Assembly (NCBI GenBank): GCA_963759055.1 | Contig: CAVWYD010000003.1 | Location: 248,001 to 312,000 of the forward strand | Length of the DNA stretch: 64,000 nt | Source: Thiosocius sp963759055 | GTDB taxonomy: Bacteria; Pseudomonadota; Gammaproteobacteria; Chromatiales; Chromatiaceae | Direction: 5' to 3' | In this document: piece after piece, positions 1 to 7,938 of the stretch | Position numbering within the stretch: position 1 is the first letter of the stretch | Layout of the letters: each line of letters begins with the position of its first letter | The notes under the pieces: generated by a model | What the model saw: the letters and a program-made list of their open reading frames with translations, nothing else | What the model was told of the DNA's origin: nothing | Database searches by the model: none | Program-made: the position numbers and the translations under genes

Positions 1-1
1 C

Positions 2-1120
2 GCACCCGCACCTGGCATGCACCCCAAAGCCTCTTCGCCGCCGCCCGGCAGCGGATCGGCGGGCCAGCCCAACAGGGAGTCGCAGCCACCGCCTGTGGAG
101 GCAAACACGAACCCGAGTTTCAACTTCGAGAGCTTCGTGGAAGGCAAGTCAAACCAGTTGGCCCGGGCAGCCGGTATGCAGATCGGGGACAATCCCGGGC
201 GTGTTTACAACCCGCTTTTCATATACGGCGGTGTCGGTCTGGGCAAAACACACCTGATGCACGCTGTGGGAAACAGGATCCTGCATAACAATCCCAAGGC
301 GCAGGTCCTGTACATGCATTCGGAGGGTTTCGTTGCCGAGATGGTAAAGGCCCTGCAGCATGGAACAATCGACAATTTCAAACGCAAGATGCGTTCGGTC
401 AACGCACTCCTGATCGATGACGTGCAGTTTTTCGCGGGCAAGGAAAGGTCGCAGGAGGAATTCTTTCACACTTTCAATGCCCTGTTCGAATCCCAACAGC
501 AGATCATCCTGACCAGCGACCGTTTTCCGAAAGAGGTGGACGGTCTGGAAGACCGGCTCAAGTCACGTTTTGGATGGGGACTGACCGTGGCGGTGGAGCC
601 GCCCGATCTGGAGACCCGGGTGGCAATTCTGCAGAGCAAGGGGCTCCAGCTTTTCGGCGTCGAACTACCCAATGAAGTGGCATTCTTCATCGGCAAGCGT
701 GTACGTTCGAATATCCGTGAACTCGAAGGTGCCCTGCGAAGGATCGTGGCGAATTCACATTTCACCGGCCGGCCGATCACCATGGATTTCGCCAAAGAGG
801 CCTTGCGCGACATGATAGCGGCGCAGGACAAACTGGTGACCATGGAAAATATCCAGCGTACCGTCGCGGAGTACTACAAGATCAGAACGTCCGATCTCCT
901 GTCGAGCAAACGTTCCCGAACGATTGCCCGGCCTCGGCAGATCGCCATGACACTGTCCAAGGAACTGACCAATCACAGCCTGCCTGAAATCGGCGACGCC
1001 TTCGGAGGCCGTGATCACACGACCGTGCTCTATGCGACGCGCAAGATTGCTGAACTAAAAGACTCTGATCACCGAGTTTCTGAAGACTATAACAACCTGT
1101 TGAGAACCCTGAGCAATTGA
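2..1120 (+). CDS. dnaA: Chromosomal replication initiator DnaA (5' end cut by window)
   Basis: DnaA binds DnaA boxes at the chromosomal origin, unwinds it and loads the helicase. The frame is open to the window edge, and the visible product starts in the Pro/Ser-rich linker (domain II). Domain I and the true start therefore lie upstream; the ATG at 17 is probably internal. The AAA+ domain shows Walker A GGVGLGKTHL (227-256), Walker B LLIDDVQ (407-427) and the SRFGWGL box. The C-terminal domain IV carries the DNA-binding signature GGRDHTTVLYA near 1004-1036. It is followed by dnaN, recF and gyrB in the classic order. Identification is certain; only the N-terminus is missing. Confidence 0.98.
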   Translation, partial: APAPGMHPKASSPPPGSGSAGQPNRESQPPPVEANTNPSFNFESFVEGKSNQLARAAGMQIGDNPGRVYNPLFIYGGVGLGKTHLMHAVGNRILHNNPKAQVLYMHSEGFVAEMVKALQHGTIDNFKRKMRSVNALLIDDVQFFAGKERSQEEFFHTFNALFESQQQIILTSDRFPKEVDGLEDRLKSRFGWGLTVAVEPPDLETRVAILQSKGLQLFGVELPNEVAFFIGKRVRSNIRELEGALRRIVANSHFTGRPITMDFAKEALRDMIAAQDKLVTMENIQRTVAEYYKIRTSDLLSSKRSRTIARPRQIAMTLSKELTNHSLPEIGDAFGGRDHTTVLYATRKIAELKDSDHRVSEDYNNLLRTLSN

Positions 1121-1166
1121 TGTGAACCGGCAGTGGAGAAAAAAGGAACGCAAAAAAAGTGCCCGC

Positions 1167-1175
1167 TTATCCACA
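1167..1175 (+). promoter_or_regulatory. DnaA box between dnaA and dnaN
   Basis: TTATCCACA is an exact match to the DnaA-box consensus TTATNCACA. It lies in the 233-bp dnaA-dnaN gap, which also holds a strongly AT-rich stretch (about 1286-1335) of the kind that can act as an unwinding element or promoter. I see only one good box here, so this is more likely a regulatory or auxiliary site than a full oriC. In gammaproteobacteria oriC often lies upstream of dnaA, outside this window. Confidence 0.55.
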
Positions 1176-1353
1176 AAGGATATACAGGTAACCCAGTGTT
1201 TTAAGGCGTACCTATAAACCGAATTTATGGTTATAAGTGCTTCAAAAGGCGATAGAAAAGCCAATTACTCACAGAATCGAGCCAGCCTAATAACAATAAT
1301 AATTTTTAAATAAAGAGATTTTTAAAACAATTGGATACCGGAGACCAAGCAGA

Positions 1354-2454
1354 ATGAAAATCAGCGCTAACCGGGACGATCTGCTTAAACCACTGCAACA
1401 AATTGTTGGCGTGGTAGAGCGCAGACAGACGCTACCGATTCTCGCCAATGTGCTGATAGCGGTTAAAGACAATCGGTTATCTTTGACTGCCACTGATCTG
1501 GAAGTGGAGTTGCGTACAACCGCGCCTGTGGAGTGCAAGGGCGAAACCGAGTTCACCTTGCCGGCCCGTAAATTGATGGATATCTGCAAAGCGTTGCCGG
1601 AATCGGCCGCCATGACGTTGGATATTGATGGAGACAAGGCCGTGCTTCGCTCGGGTCGCGGGCGCTATACGCTTGGGATGCTGCCGGCACAGGACTACCC
1701 CAGCATCGAACCTCCCAAAGCCAGTGAAAAATTTTCAATGCCGGTGGCGGCGATGAAACGCCTGATAGACAAGACCCAGTTTGCGATGGCTCAACAGGAT
1801 GTTCGTTATTACCTCAATGGCCTGCTGCTGGAGATTCGGCCGGGGCGCGTGCGGGCCGTGGCAACCGATGGTCACCGCCTGGCGCTCTGCGACACTGAAT
1901 TTGCAGCGGACACCAGCATGGACCTTCAGGTCATATTGCCTCGCAAGGCCGTTATTGAATTAGGGCGACTGCTGGCTGACGCTGAGAATGACGCCGAATT
2001 CGAGATCAGCAACAGTCACTTGCGGGTCCATCTGGATCACAGCAGTTTTACCAGCAAACTTATCGACGGGCGGTTTCCGGATTATGAACGGGTTATGCCG
2101 AACGGAGAGGCATCGATGATGTTGTCGGACAAAGATCTGTTGAAACAGGCGTTGGCGCGGACGGCGATTTTATCGAACGAAAAATATCGGGGAATTCGAT
2201 TCCGTCTCGGCAAGGGTCTTTTGCACCTGCAGGCCCATAACCCTGAGCAAGACGAGGCGGAGGAAGAGGTTGAGGTGGATTACGATGGGGCTGAAATGAC
2301 CATCGGTTTCAACGTTGGCTATCTGCTGGATGTGCTTGGGGTGCTGGATGGTGATCAGGTTCAGATGGCGGTAATCGATTCGAATTCGAGCAGTCTGGTA
2401 ACAGAGAAAGATGCTACGGATTGTCGCTATGTCGTGATGCCGATGCGCCTGTGA
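1354..2454 (+). CDS. dnaN: DNA polymerase III sliding clamp (beta subunit)
   Basis: DnaN is the ring-shaped processivity clamp that tethers DNA polymerase III and many repair proteins to DNA. The 366-residue product has the usual length and starts MKISANRDDLLKPLQ. It shows the clamp-domain phrases ERRQTLPILANVL, ATDLEVELR and VRYYLNGLLLEI, and ends in the typical C-terminus with MPMRL. The ATG at 1354 fits the family start. It sits between dnaA and recF, and a strong rho-independent terminator follows the stop. Confidence 0.98.
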   Translation: MKISANRDDLLKPLQQIVGVVERRQTLPILANVLIAVKDNRLSLTATDLEVELRTTAPVECKGETEFTLPARKLMDICKALPESAAMTLDIDGDKAVLRSGRGRYTLGMLPAQDYPSIEPPKASEKFSMPVAAMKRLIDKTQFAMAQQDVRYYLNGLLLEIRPGRVRAVATDGHRLALCDTEFAADTSMDLQVILPRKAVIELGRLLADAENDAEFEISNSHLRVHLDHSSFTSKLIDGRFPDYERVMPNGEASMMLSDKDLLKQALARTAILSNEKYRGIRFRLGKGLLHLQAHNPEQDEAEEEVEVDYDGAEMTIGFNVGYLLDVLGVLDGDQVQMAVIDSNSSSLVTEKDATDCRYVVMPMRL

Positions 2455-2480
2455 AATCCATATCAACGGGATTTAATATG

Positions 2481-2506
2481 AGGGGGCGAAAGCCCCCCTT
2501 TTTTTG
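2481..2506 (+). terminator. Rho-independent terminator after dnaN
   Basis: A six-bp stem (GGGGGC at 2482-2487, GCCCCC at 2492-2497) with a GAAA tetraloop is followed by a T run to 2505. It lies 27 bp after the dnaN stop and before the recF start, so it probably separates or attenuates dnaN-recF transcription. Confidence 0.8.
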
Positions 2507-2530
2507 CGCTCAAGGCCAGACCGTCTAATC

Positions 2531-3598
2531 GTGCATATAACCTCTCTCCGAATAGAAAATCTTCGGATTCTACGTAATCTGAAGATCGAGCCATGCCCGG
2601 GCATCAACTTCGTAGTGGGAGACAACGGTGCGGGGAAGACCTCTGTGCTTGAAGCGATTTATCTGGCCGGCAGGGGGCGAACGTTCAGGCACTCGGATGC
2701 CGGACCCATGATCCGGCAAGGTACCGATAGCGTGACGATTGTTGTTGAAACCGAGGAAGAGGGCAGTGGTGGCCGTTCTGTTCTCGGAATCAGGCGCGAG
2801 AAGCGCGAACTGATATGTCGGCTGGATGGTCAGGATGTCAGAAAAAGATCGATTCTTGCCGAGGCACTGCCAGTGCAGTGGATTGGGTCGCAGCCGCAAC
2901 TCTTTTTAGGCCTGGGCCCGGAGGTGCGTCGCAGGTTTCTGGATATGGGGTTGTTCCACGTGGAACATTCCTATCTCGGCGTCTTGAGCGAATTTCAGAG
3001 AAATCTGCGACAGAGAAACTCTGCTATCCGTCAGGGGTCTGCCGAGAACGTTAGAATATGGGACAAGCCTCTGGCAAAGTCGGCTGAGATTCTGCACCAG
3101 CACAGGGCCCGGTTTGTCAAAGAACTGTTGACCCGTTTGCTGCAGATTCGAAATGCCTGGGATCCTGATTTTTCACTCGACTACCGCTACAAGCCGGGTT
3201 GGAACCAGGAAAAACCGCTAGACCAGGAGTTGGCTGACAAAATCGAAATCGACTTAAGGATGGGTTACACCTCGCGAGGGCCACATCGTGCAGAGCTTGA
3301 GCTTTTTGCAGACGGGGGCTCAGCAGAAAAGAAACTGTCGCGAGGGCAACAAAAACTTCTCGTTCTTGCGTTGAATCTGGCACTCATTGATCTGATGTCC
3401 GCTCACAAGCGCCGATCACCCGTCCTGTTGATCGATGACCTTGCGGCGGAACTGGATCCGGGAAATCGGCAGAGGGTCATGTCCGAGCTCGAGCGCCGGG
3501 GCGGGCAGGTGTTTCTTACCAAGATCGAAGAAGGTTCGCTAAAGGTGAAGAGCACCGAGGCAAAAACGTTCCACGTGGAACATGGTGAGCTGGCCTAA
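2531..3598 (+). CDS. recF: DNA replication and repair protein RecF
   Basis: RecF is an SMC-like ATPase that helps load RecA at single-strand gaps (RecFOR pathway). I chose the GTG at 2531, giving HITSLRIENLRIL, because it matches the family N-terminus. An upstream TTG at 2504 lies inside the dnaN terminator T-run and is unlikely. Walker A GDNGAGKTS lies around 2618-2644, the ABC signature LSRGQQK near 3334, and Walker B VLLIDDLAAELD near 3421. The length, 355 residues, is normal. The coding sequence contains two copies of a parS-like palindrome (2952-2967 and 3567-3582), both encoding FHVEH. Confidence 0.96.
   Translation: MHITSLRIENLRILRNLKIEPCPGINFVVGDNGAGKTSVLEAIYLAGRGRTFRHSDAGPMIRQGTDSVTIVVETEEEGSGGRSVLGIRREKRELICRLDGQDVRKRSILAEALPVQWIGSQPQLFLGLGPEVRRRFLDMGLFHVEHSYLGVLSEFQRNLRQRNSAIRQGSAENVRIWDKPLAKSAEILHQHRARFVKELLTRLLQIRNAWDPDFSLDYRYKPGWNQEKPLDQELADKIEIDLRMGYTSRGPHRAELELFADGGSAEKKLSRGQQKLLVLALNLALIDLMSAHKRRSPVLLIDDLAAELDPGNRQRVMSELERRGGQVFLTKIEEGSLKVKSTEAKTFHVEHGELA
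2952..2967. promoter_or_regulatory. parS centromere-like site within recF
   Basis: TGTTCCACGTGGAACA is a perfect 16-bp palindrome, identical to the parS sequence known from Pseudomonas chromosomes and close to the Bacillus consensus. ParB binds such sites near oriC to organise and segregate the origin region. The origin-proximal position supports the call. No parA or parB is in the window. Confidence 0.85.
3567..3582. promoter_or_regulatory. Second parS-like site, at the 3' end of recF
   Basis: The 14-bp core GTTCCACGTGGAAC (3568-3581) is a perfect palindrome and matches the first site except at one outer base. It is 615 bp from the first site and lies in the last codons of recF. Paired copies near oriC are typical of ParB-parS systems. 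Confidence 0.82.
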
Positions 3599-3609
3599 TG
3601 ATTACCATG

Positions 3610-3615
3610 TATAAT
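3610..3615 (+). promoter_or_regulatory. Possible -10 element for gyrB
   Basis: A perfect TATAAT lies 57 bp upstream of the gyrB ATG, in the short recF-gyrB gap. No convincing -35 box is visible at standard spacing, so this is a weak promoter call. If real, transcription would begin close to the second parS site. Confidence 0.35.
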
Positions 3616-3671
3616 CGGCGGATCAAGCAATTTCCACTCCTTTATCACTCCTTGGCTCTCAATTCCCCAGA

Positions 3672-6095
3672 ATGACTGATACACCGAATTCCGGCTACGA
3701 CACATCCTCCATCAAAGTACTGAAAGGCCTGGACGCAGTCCGCAAGCGGCCAGGGATGTATATTGGTGATACCGACGATGGCACCGGGCTGCACCATATG
3801 GTGTTCGAGGTCGTCGATAATTCTATCGACGAGGCCCTTGCCGGCCATTGTTCGGAAATCCTGGTCGTAATTCATGCGGACAACTCTGTCAGCGTGCACG
3901 ACGATGGCCGGGGCATCCCTGTCGGAATTCACGAAGAGGAAGGCATATCAGCTGCCGAGGTCATCATGACCGTGCTACATGCAGGCGGGAAATTTGACGA
4001 TAATTCCTACAAGGTTTCCGGTGGCCTGCATGGCGTGGGCGTCTCGGTGGTCAACGCGCTTTCAGACAAACTCGAGTTGACCGTCTGGAGAGAGGGTAAA
4101 GAACATTACCAGGTCTACAATCTCGGGGTCCCGGTCGCACCTCTGTCGGTTGTCGGTGAGAGTGAAAAGACGGGTACCCAGGTGCGTTTTCATCCCAGTC
4201 CCGAAATCTTCGCGGATACGGAGTATCACTACGATATCCTGGCCAAACGCCTGCGCGAACTCTCGTTCCTCAATTCAGGTGTACGGATTCATCTGAAAGA
4301 TGAACGCAATGATCGTGAAGACGTCTTTGAATACGAGGGCGGCATTCGTGCCTTCGTGGAGCATCTGAACCGCAACAAGACACCGCTGCATGCCAAGGTG
4401 TTTCATTTCAATGCAGACCGCAACGATGTAGGTGTCGAGGTTGCGTTGCAGTGGAATGAGTCTTACCAGGAAAACATCTTCTGCTTTACCAACAATATTC
4501 CGCAACGTGATGGCGGCACCCATCTGGCCGGCATGCGGGCGGCACTGACCCGGACGCTGAACTCCTATATCGAACAAGAGGCCCTGGCGAAAAAACAGAA
4601 GGTCAGTACCTCAGGGGATGATGCACGGGAGGGCTTGACTGCCGTCCTCTCGGTCAAGGTTCCAGATCCCAAATTTTCATCACAGACCAAGGAGAAACTG
4701 GTTTCTTCTGAGGTGAAAGGTATTGTCGAGGGCCTCTTGGCCGAAAAACTCTCCGAGTTTCTGGTTGAGAATCCCAGTGAGGCGAAGACCATAGCCGGGA
4801 AGATGATAGAAGCGGCACGCGCCCGTGAGGCTGCACGCCGGGCCCGCGAGATGACGCGTCGAAAGGGCGTACTCGATGTTGCGGGTTTACCGGGGAAACT
4901 GGCGGATTGTCAGGAAAAGGATCCGGCGCTCTCGGAACTCTATCTCGTAGAGGGTGACTCCGCTGGAGGGTCAGCCAAGCAGGGGAGGGATCGGCGTACC
5001 CAGGCGATCCTGCCCCTGAAGGGCAAGATACTGAATGTAGAAAAAGCCCGGTTTGACAAGATGCTTTCATCCGCTGAAGTGGGGACCCTGATCACAGCGA
5101 TGGGATGCGGAATCGGCAGGGAAGAATTTGATCCGGACAAACTGCGCTATCACCGCATCATCATCATGACGGATGCCGATGTCGATGGTGCGCATATCCG
5201 CACCCTTTTGTTGACCTTCTTCTATCGTCAGATGCCGGAGTTGATCGAGCGGGGCCACATCTACATAGCGCAGCCACCGCTTTACAAGATCAAGAAAGGT
5301 AAGCAGGAAAACTATCTCAAGGACGACATCGAACTGAATGCCTATCTGTTGCGCACGGCCCTGGACGGCGCAAGTCTTCTCGTGAACGCGGAGGCACCGC
5401 CTTTGTCAGGGACGGCTCTCGAGGATCTGGCGAACAAGATGGTCGTCGTCGATGCTATTCAGCAGCGCCTGGGCAAGCGCTACCACCCTGGTCTCTTGCG
5501 CAACATCCTGCATATGCCCCGGGTGACCGATGAATTGATCGCGGATACCGCTGCCTGGCAGCAATGGATCGAGGAGATGCAGGGCCGCCTGAATGTAGAC
5601 AGCGGCGTATCTGACCGGTATCAGTTGATGCGCGTGGAGGGTGACGAGACGCACACACCAGGAATAACGATAGAGCATTGGACGCACGGTATCGTGGCAC
5701 AAAAGCATTTACCCGTTGATTTTTTCCATAGCTCCGATTACCTGAAGATCGCCGATATGGGAGAACACCTTGATGGCCTGCTGGCATCGGACGCTGAAGT
5801 CCGCCGCGGAGAAAAGGGCAGGCCCGTGGATTCATTCGAGCAGGCGCTCGAATGGCTGATGGAGGAAGCCAAGCGGGGTCAGCATATTCAGCGTTACAAG
5901 GGACTCGGCGAAATGAACGCGGAGCAACTCTGGGATACAACCATGGATCCGGCAAGTCGTCGACTGTTGCGCGTCAATATCGAAGACGTTGTAAAATCGG
6001 ACCAGATCTTCACGACCCTGATGGGTGATCAGGTTGAACCCCGGCGCGAATTCATCGAACGTAATGCGCTTACGGTGGAAAATCTTGACGTCTGA
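3672..6095 (+). CDS. gyrB: DNA gyrase subunit B
   Basis: GyrB is the ATPase subunit of gyrase, which introduces negative supercoils together with GyrA. The 807-residue length is typical of gammaproteobacteria. The GHKL ATPase domain shows EVVDNSIDEA, DDGRGIPV and GGLHGVGVSVVNALS. The transducer domain follows. The TOPRIM domain carries LYLVEGDSAGGSAKQGRDR and DADVDGAHIRTLL, and the C-terminus has QRYKGLGEMNAEQLW. It ends the dnaA-dnaN-recF-gyrB series. No clear terminator follows it. Confidence 0.98.
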   Translation: MTDTPNSGYDTSSIKVLKGLDAVRKRPGMYIGDTDDGTGLHHMVFEVVDNSIDEALAGHCSEILVVIHADNSVSVHDDGRGIPVGIHEEEGISAAEVIMTVLHAGGKFDDNSYKVSGGLHGVGVSVVNALSDKLELTVWREGKEHYQVYNLGVPVAPLSVVGESEKTGTQVRFHPSPEIFADTEYHYDILAKRLRELSFLNSGVRIHLKDERNDREDVFEYEGGIRAFVEHLNRNKTPLHAKVFHFNADRNDVGVEVALQWNESYQENIFCFTNNIPQRDGGTHLAGMRAALTRTLNSYIEQEALAKKQKVSTSGDDAREGLTAVLSVKVPDPKFSSQTKEKLVSSEVKGIVEGLLAEKLSEFLVENPSEAKTIAGKMIEAARAREAARRAREMTRRKGVLDVAGLPGKLADCQEKDPALSELYLVEGDSAGGSAKQGRDRRTQAILPLKGKILNVEKARFDKMLSSAEVGTLITAMGCGIGREEFDPDKLRYHRIIIMTDADVDGAHIRTLLLTFFYRQMPELIERGHIYIAQPPLYKIKKGKQENYLKDDIELNAYLLRTALDGASLLVNAEAPPLSGTALEDLANKMVVVDAIQQRLGKRYHPGLLRNILHMPRVTDELIADTAAWQQWIEEMQGRLNVDSGVSDRYQLMRVEGDETHTPGITIEHWTHGIVAQKHLPVDFFHSSDYLKIADMGEHLDGLLASDAEVRRGEKGRPVDSFEQALEWLMEEAKRGQHIQRYKGLGEMNAEQLWDTTMDPASRRLLRVNIEDVVKSDQIFTTLMGDQVEPRREFIERNALTVENLDV

Positions 6096-6164
6096 ACCAG
6101 ATGCTCAATCACCTCGGCGCGATGGTGTTGGACTGATCTTCCGGAAAGTATTTAATCCACCGAG

Positions 6165-6173
6165 TTATCCACA
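6165..6173 (+). promoter_or_regulatory. DnaA box downstream of gyrB
   Basis: TTATCCACA is an exact DnaA-box consensus in the gap between gyrB and the convergent plsC. It is the second perfect copy in the window. The gap also holds an inverted repeat, AAGTGA-GTGT-TCACTT (6256-6271), near the plsC stop. A single box may titrate DnaA or be chance. Confidence 0.4.
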
Positions 6174-6275
6174 GCTTAATCAGGCAGTGCTGATTTCCTG
6201 ATTCCTTCATATCGAATTGATGCACGCCGGAGACTAAGTCAAGCCATCAATCTTAAAGTGAGTGTTCACTTACAA

Positions 6276-7002
6276 TCAATTGATTGATATTGAGAGCTCT
6301 AACTGGCGCGCTTCGATCCAATCCTCGACTTCTTGTGTAATTTCCGCGGCCTGTTTTCCGGTACTGCCGATCGGCGGACCGATGATCAATTGGATGATAC
6401 CGGGATACTTCTTAACACCGCGCCTGCGCCAGAATACACCGGCATTATGAGCAATCGGAATAACCGGAACCCCGCTACGCTGAGCCAGCACACCACCACC
6501 CAATACCGTACTTTCTGCGCTGGCCCGGCGCTGTGCGTGTCCCCTCAGGAAAGATGATCACGTAACGTCCCTCGGCAAGCCTGGCTGTGCCCTGTTTTAC
6601 GACTTCAATTACGGCGCGGCGACCGGCTGAACGGTCAATGGGAATCGATTTGACGAAGCGCAGGGCCCAGCCAAAGATCGGGAGTTGCATCAACTCCTTT
6701 TTGAGTACCCATGACTGCTGTGGTTTGAAGATTCCCCTGAGTCCAATCGTTTCCCAGGTCGATTGGTGTTTCGCCATGATGATGCAGGGCCCATCGGCAG
6801 GCAGATACTCCAGCCCATGGATTTCATAACGGAGCCCGCAAATTACGCGTTGCAGCCACAGATTGAATCTTCCCCACCGGGTCGCGACCAAGTCGCTGAA
6901 ATCACCTGGGATGAAGCGCCCGAGCAGGGCGATCAGCAGACCGAACAGAACAACCGTAATCACCATCGCGACAAAGTAGATCACCGAACGAACAAGAATC
7001 AT
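6276..7002 (-). pseudogene. plsC: 1-acyl-glycerol-3-phosphate acyltransferase, frameshifted
   Basis: PlsC-type enzymes acylate lysophosphatidic acid at the inner membrane in phospholipid synthesis. The N-terminal part (from 7002) has a membrane helix, the acyltransferase box KHQSTWE (HX4E variant), the block IPIDRSAGRRAV and the FPEGTRTAPG motif. The frame then breaks at the CCC of 6499-6501 (plus strand). One extra base moves the continuation GGGVLAQRSGVPVIPIAHNAG into another frame, which ends at 6276. Removing one base restores a normal protein of about 241 residues. The start overlaps the gmhB stop by 4 bp, so the two are co-transcribed. The otherwise perfect conservation on both sides suggests a sequencing indel or a very recent mutation. 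Confidence 0.85.
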
Positions 7003-7559
7003 ATACGCAGATTCCCTTCGAGCAGATTACCAACCGCATCGGAAAGGTCGTTGAACCAGGGCAGCTCGAGCAGCTCGGGATGACTGGCCGCGGTGCGCTG
7101 GCCCTTGCCGGTGCGCACGAGCACAGGATTTGCCCTGGCTGCCTTGGCGGCATCGACATCGCGCTTGGTGTCACCGATAAAGGGTACCGTGTTCAGCGGT
7201 AGCCCAAACCTGAGACTGATGGATCGCAGGAGTCCGGGTGCCGGTTTACGGCATTCGCATCCCGCATCGGGGGCGTGCGGACAGAAAAAGATGCCGTCAA
7301 CGTGTCCACCGACGCGGGCCAGGGCACGTTGAAACTTGGCGTGGATTCGATTGAGATCATCAGGCGTAAAAAGGCCCCGGCCGATCCCGGACTGATTGGT
7401 GGCAACGGCGACCAGGATGCCCGCATGATTGAGGCGCGCAATGGCCTCCAGGCTTCCGGGCAAAGGAATCCATTCGTCGCTGGATTTGATGTAGTCGTCC
7501 GAGTCTTCGTTGATCACGCCGTCGCGATCGAGGACGACCAGTTTGGGTAGTCTGCTCAT
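6999..7559 (-). CDS. gmhB: D-glycero-beta-D-manno-heptose 1,7-bisphosphate 7-phosphatase
   Basis: GmhB removes the 7-phosphate during synthesis of ADP-heptose for the lipopolysaccharide inner core. The 186-residue product is a HAD phosphatase. It has the nucleophile motif LDRDGVINED, the motif ATNQSGIGRG, a zinc-binding loop with CPHAPDAGCECRKP, and the motif IGDTKRDVDAA. Its stop overlaps the plsC start (ATGA). The plsC-gmhB-glyS-glyQ order is common in gammaproteobacteria near the origin. Confidence 0.95.
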   Translation of the reverse strand: MSRLPKLVVLDRDGVINEDSDDYIKSSDEWIPLPGSLEAIARLNHAGILVAVATNQSGIGRGLFTPDDLNRIHAKFQRALARVGGHVDGIFFCPHAPDAGCECRKPAPGLLRSISLRFGLPLNTVPFIGDTKRDVDAAKAARANPVLVRTGKGQRTAASHPELLELPWFNDLSDAVGNLLEGNLRI

Positions 7560-7592
7560 CGGGCGATCATAAGACGGTGCAGCCGCATTGGC

Positions 7593-7934
7593 CTAATCGA
7601 CGTTGCGAAACTCGGAAACACGTATGCGACCGCCAATCATGCGGGCGTCACGCAGCATCAGCTTTTCGATTTTCGACCAGAACGCCCGTTTAAGATCGAG
7701 TTGCGCCGCAATGTCGGTGCCCATGACCAAAATCAACAGGTCCGCCATCTCCTCGGCCAGATGTTGATTCTTCTTGCCCTTGGTAATGCAGGAAGAGATC
7801 TCGCCCAGCTCCTCGGCCATGAGGGCGACCCGATAGGTCAGTTCCTCGCCGCCATGCTTGCGCAGTTCGTACTTGTCATGAAATGCCTGCACGGCGGCCA
7901 TCATGGCGTCCCAGGAATCGTGCTTTGCAGTCAT
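7593..7934 (-). CDS. MazG-like nucleotide pyrophosphohydrolase
   Basis: This small all-alpha NTP-PPase-type protein probably hydrolyses non-canonical or excess nucleoside triphosphates. The start at 7934 gives MTAKHDSWDAMMAAV and a 113-residue protein; the longer upstream frame overlaps glyS and looks non-coding. The metal-binding pattern is visible as EELGE followed by EEMADLL. The start is only 4 bp after the glyS stop, so it is probably translated from the same transcript. The family assignment is good; the substrate is not known. Confidence 0.82.
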   Translation of the reverse strand: MTAKHDSWDAMMAAVQAFHDKYELRKHGGEELTYRVALMAEELGEISSCITKGKKNQHLAEEMADLLILVMGTDIAAQLDLKRAFWSKIEKLMLRDARMIGGRIRVSEFRNVD

Positions 7935-7938
7935 GTGT

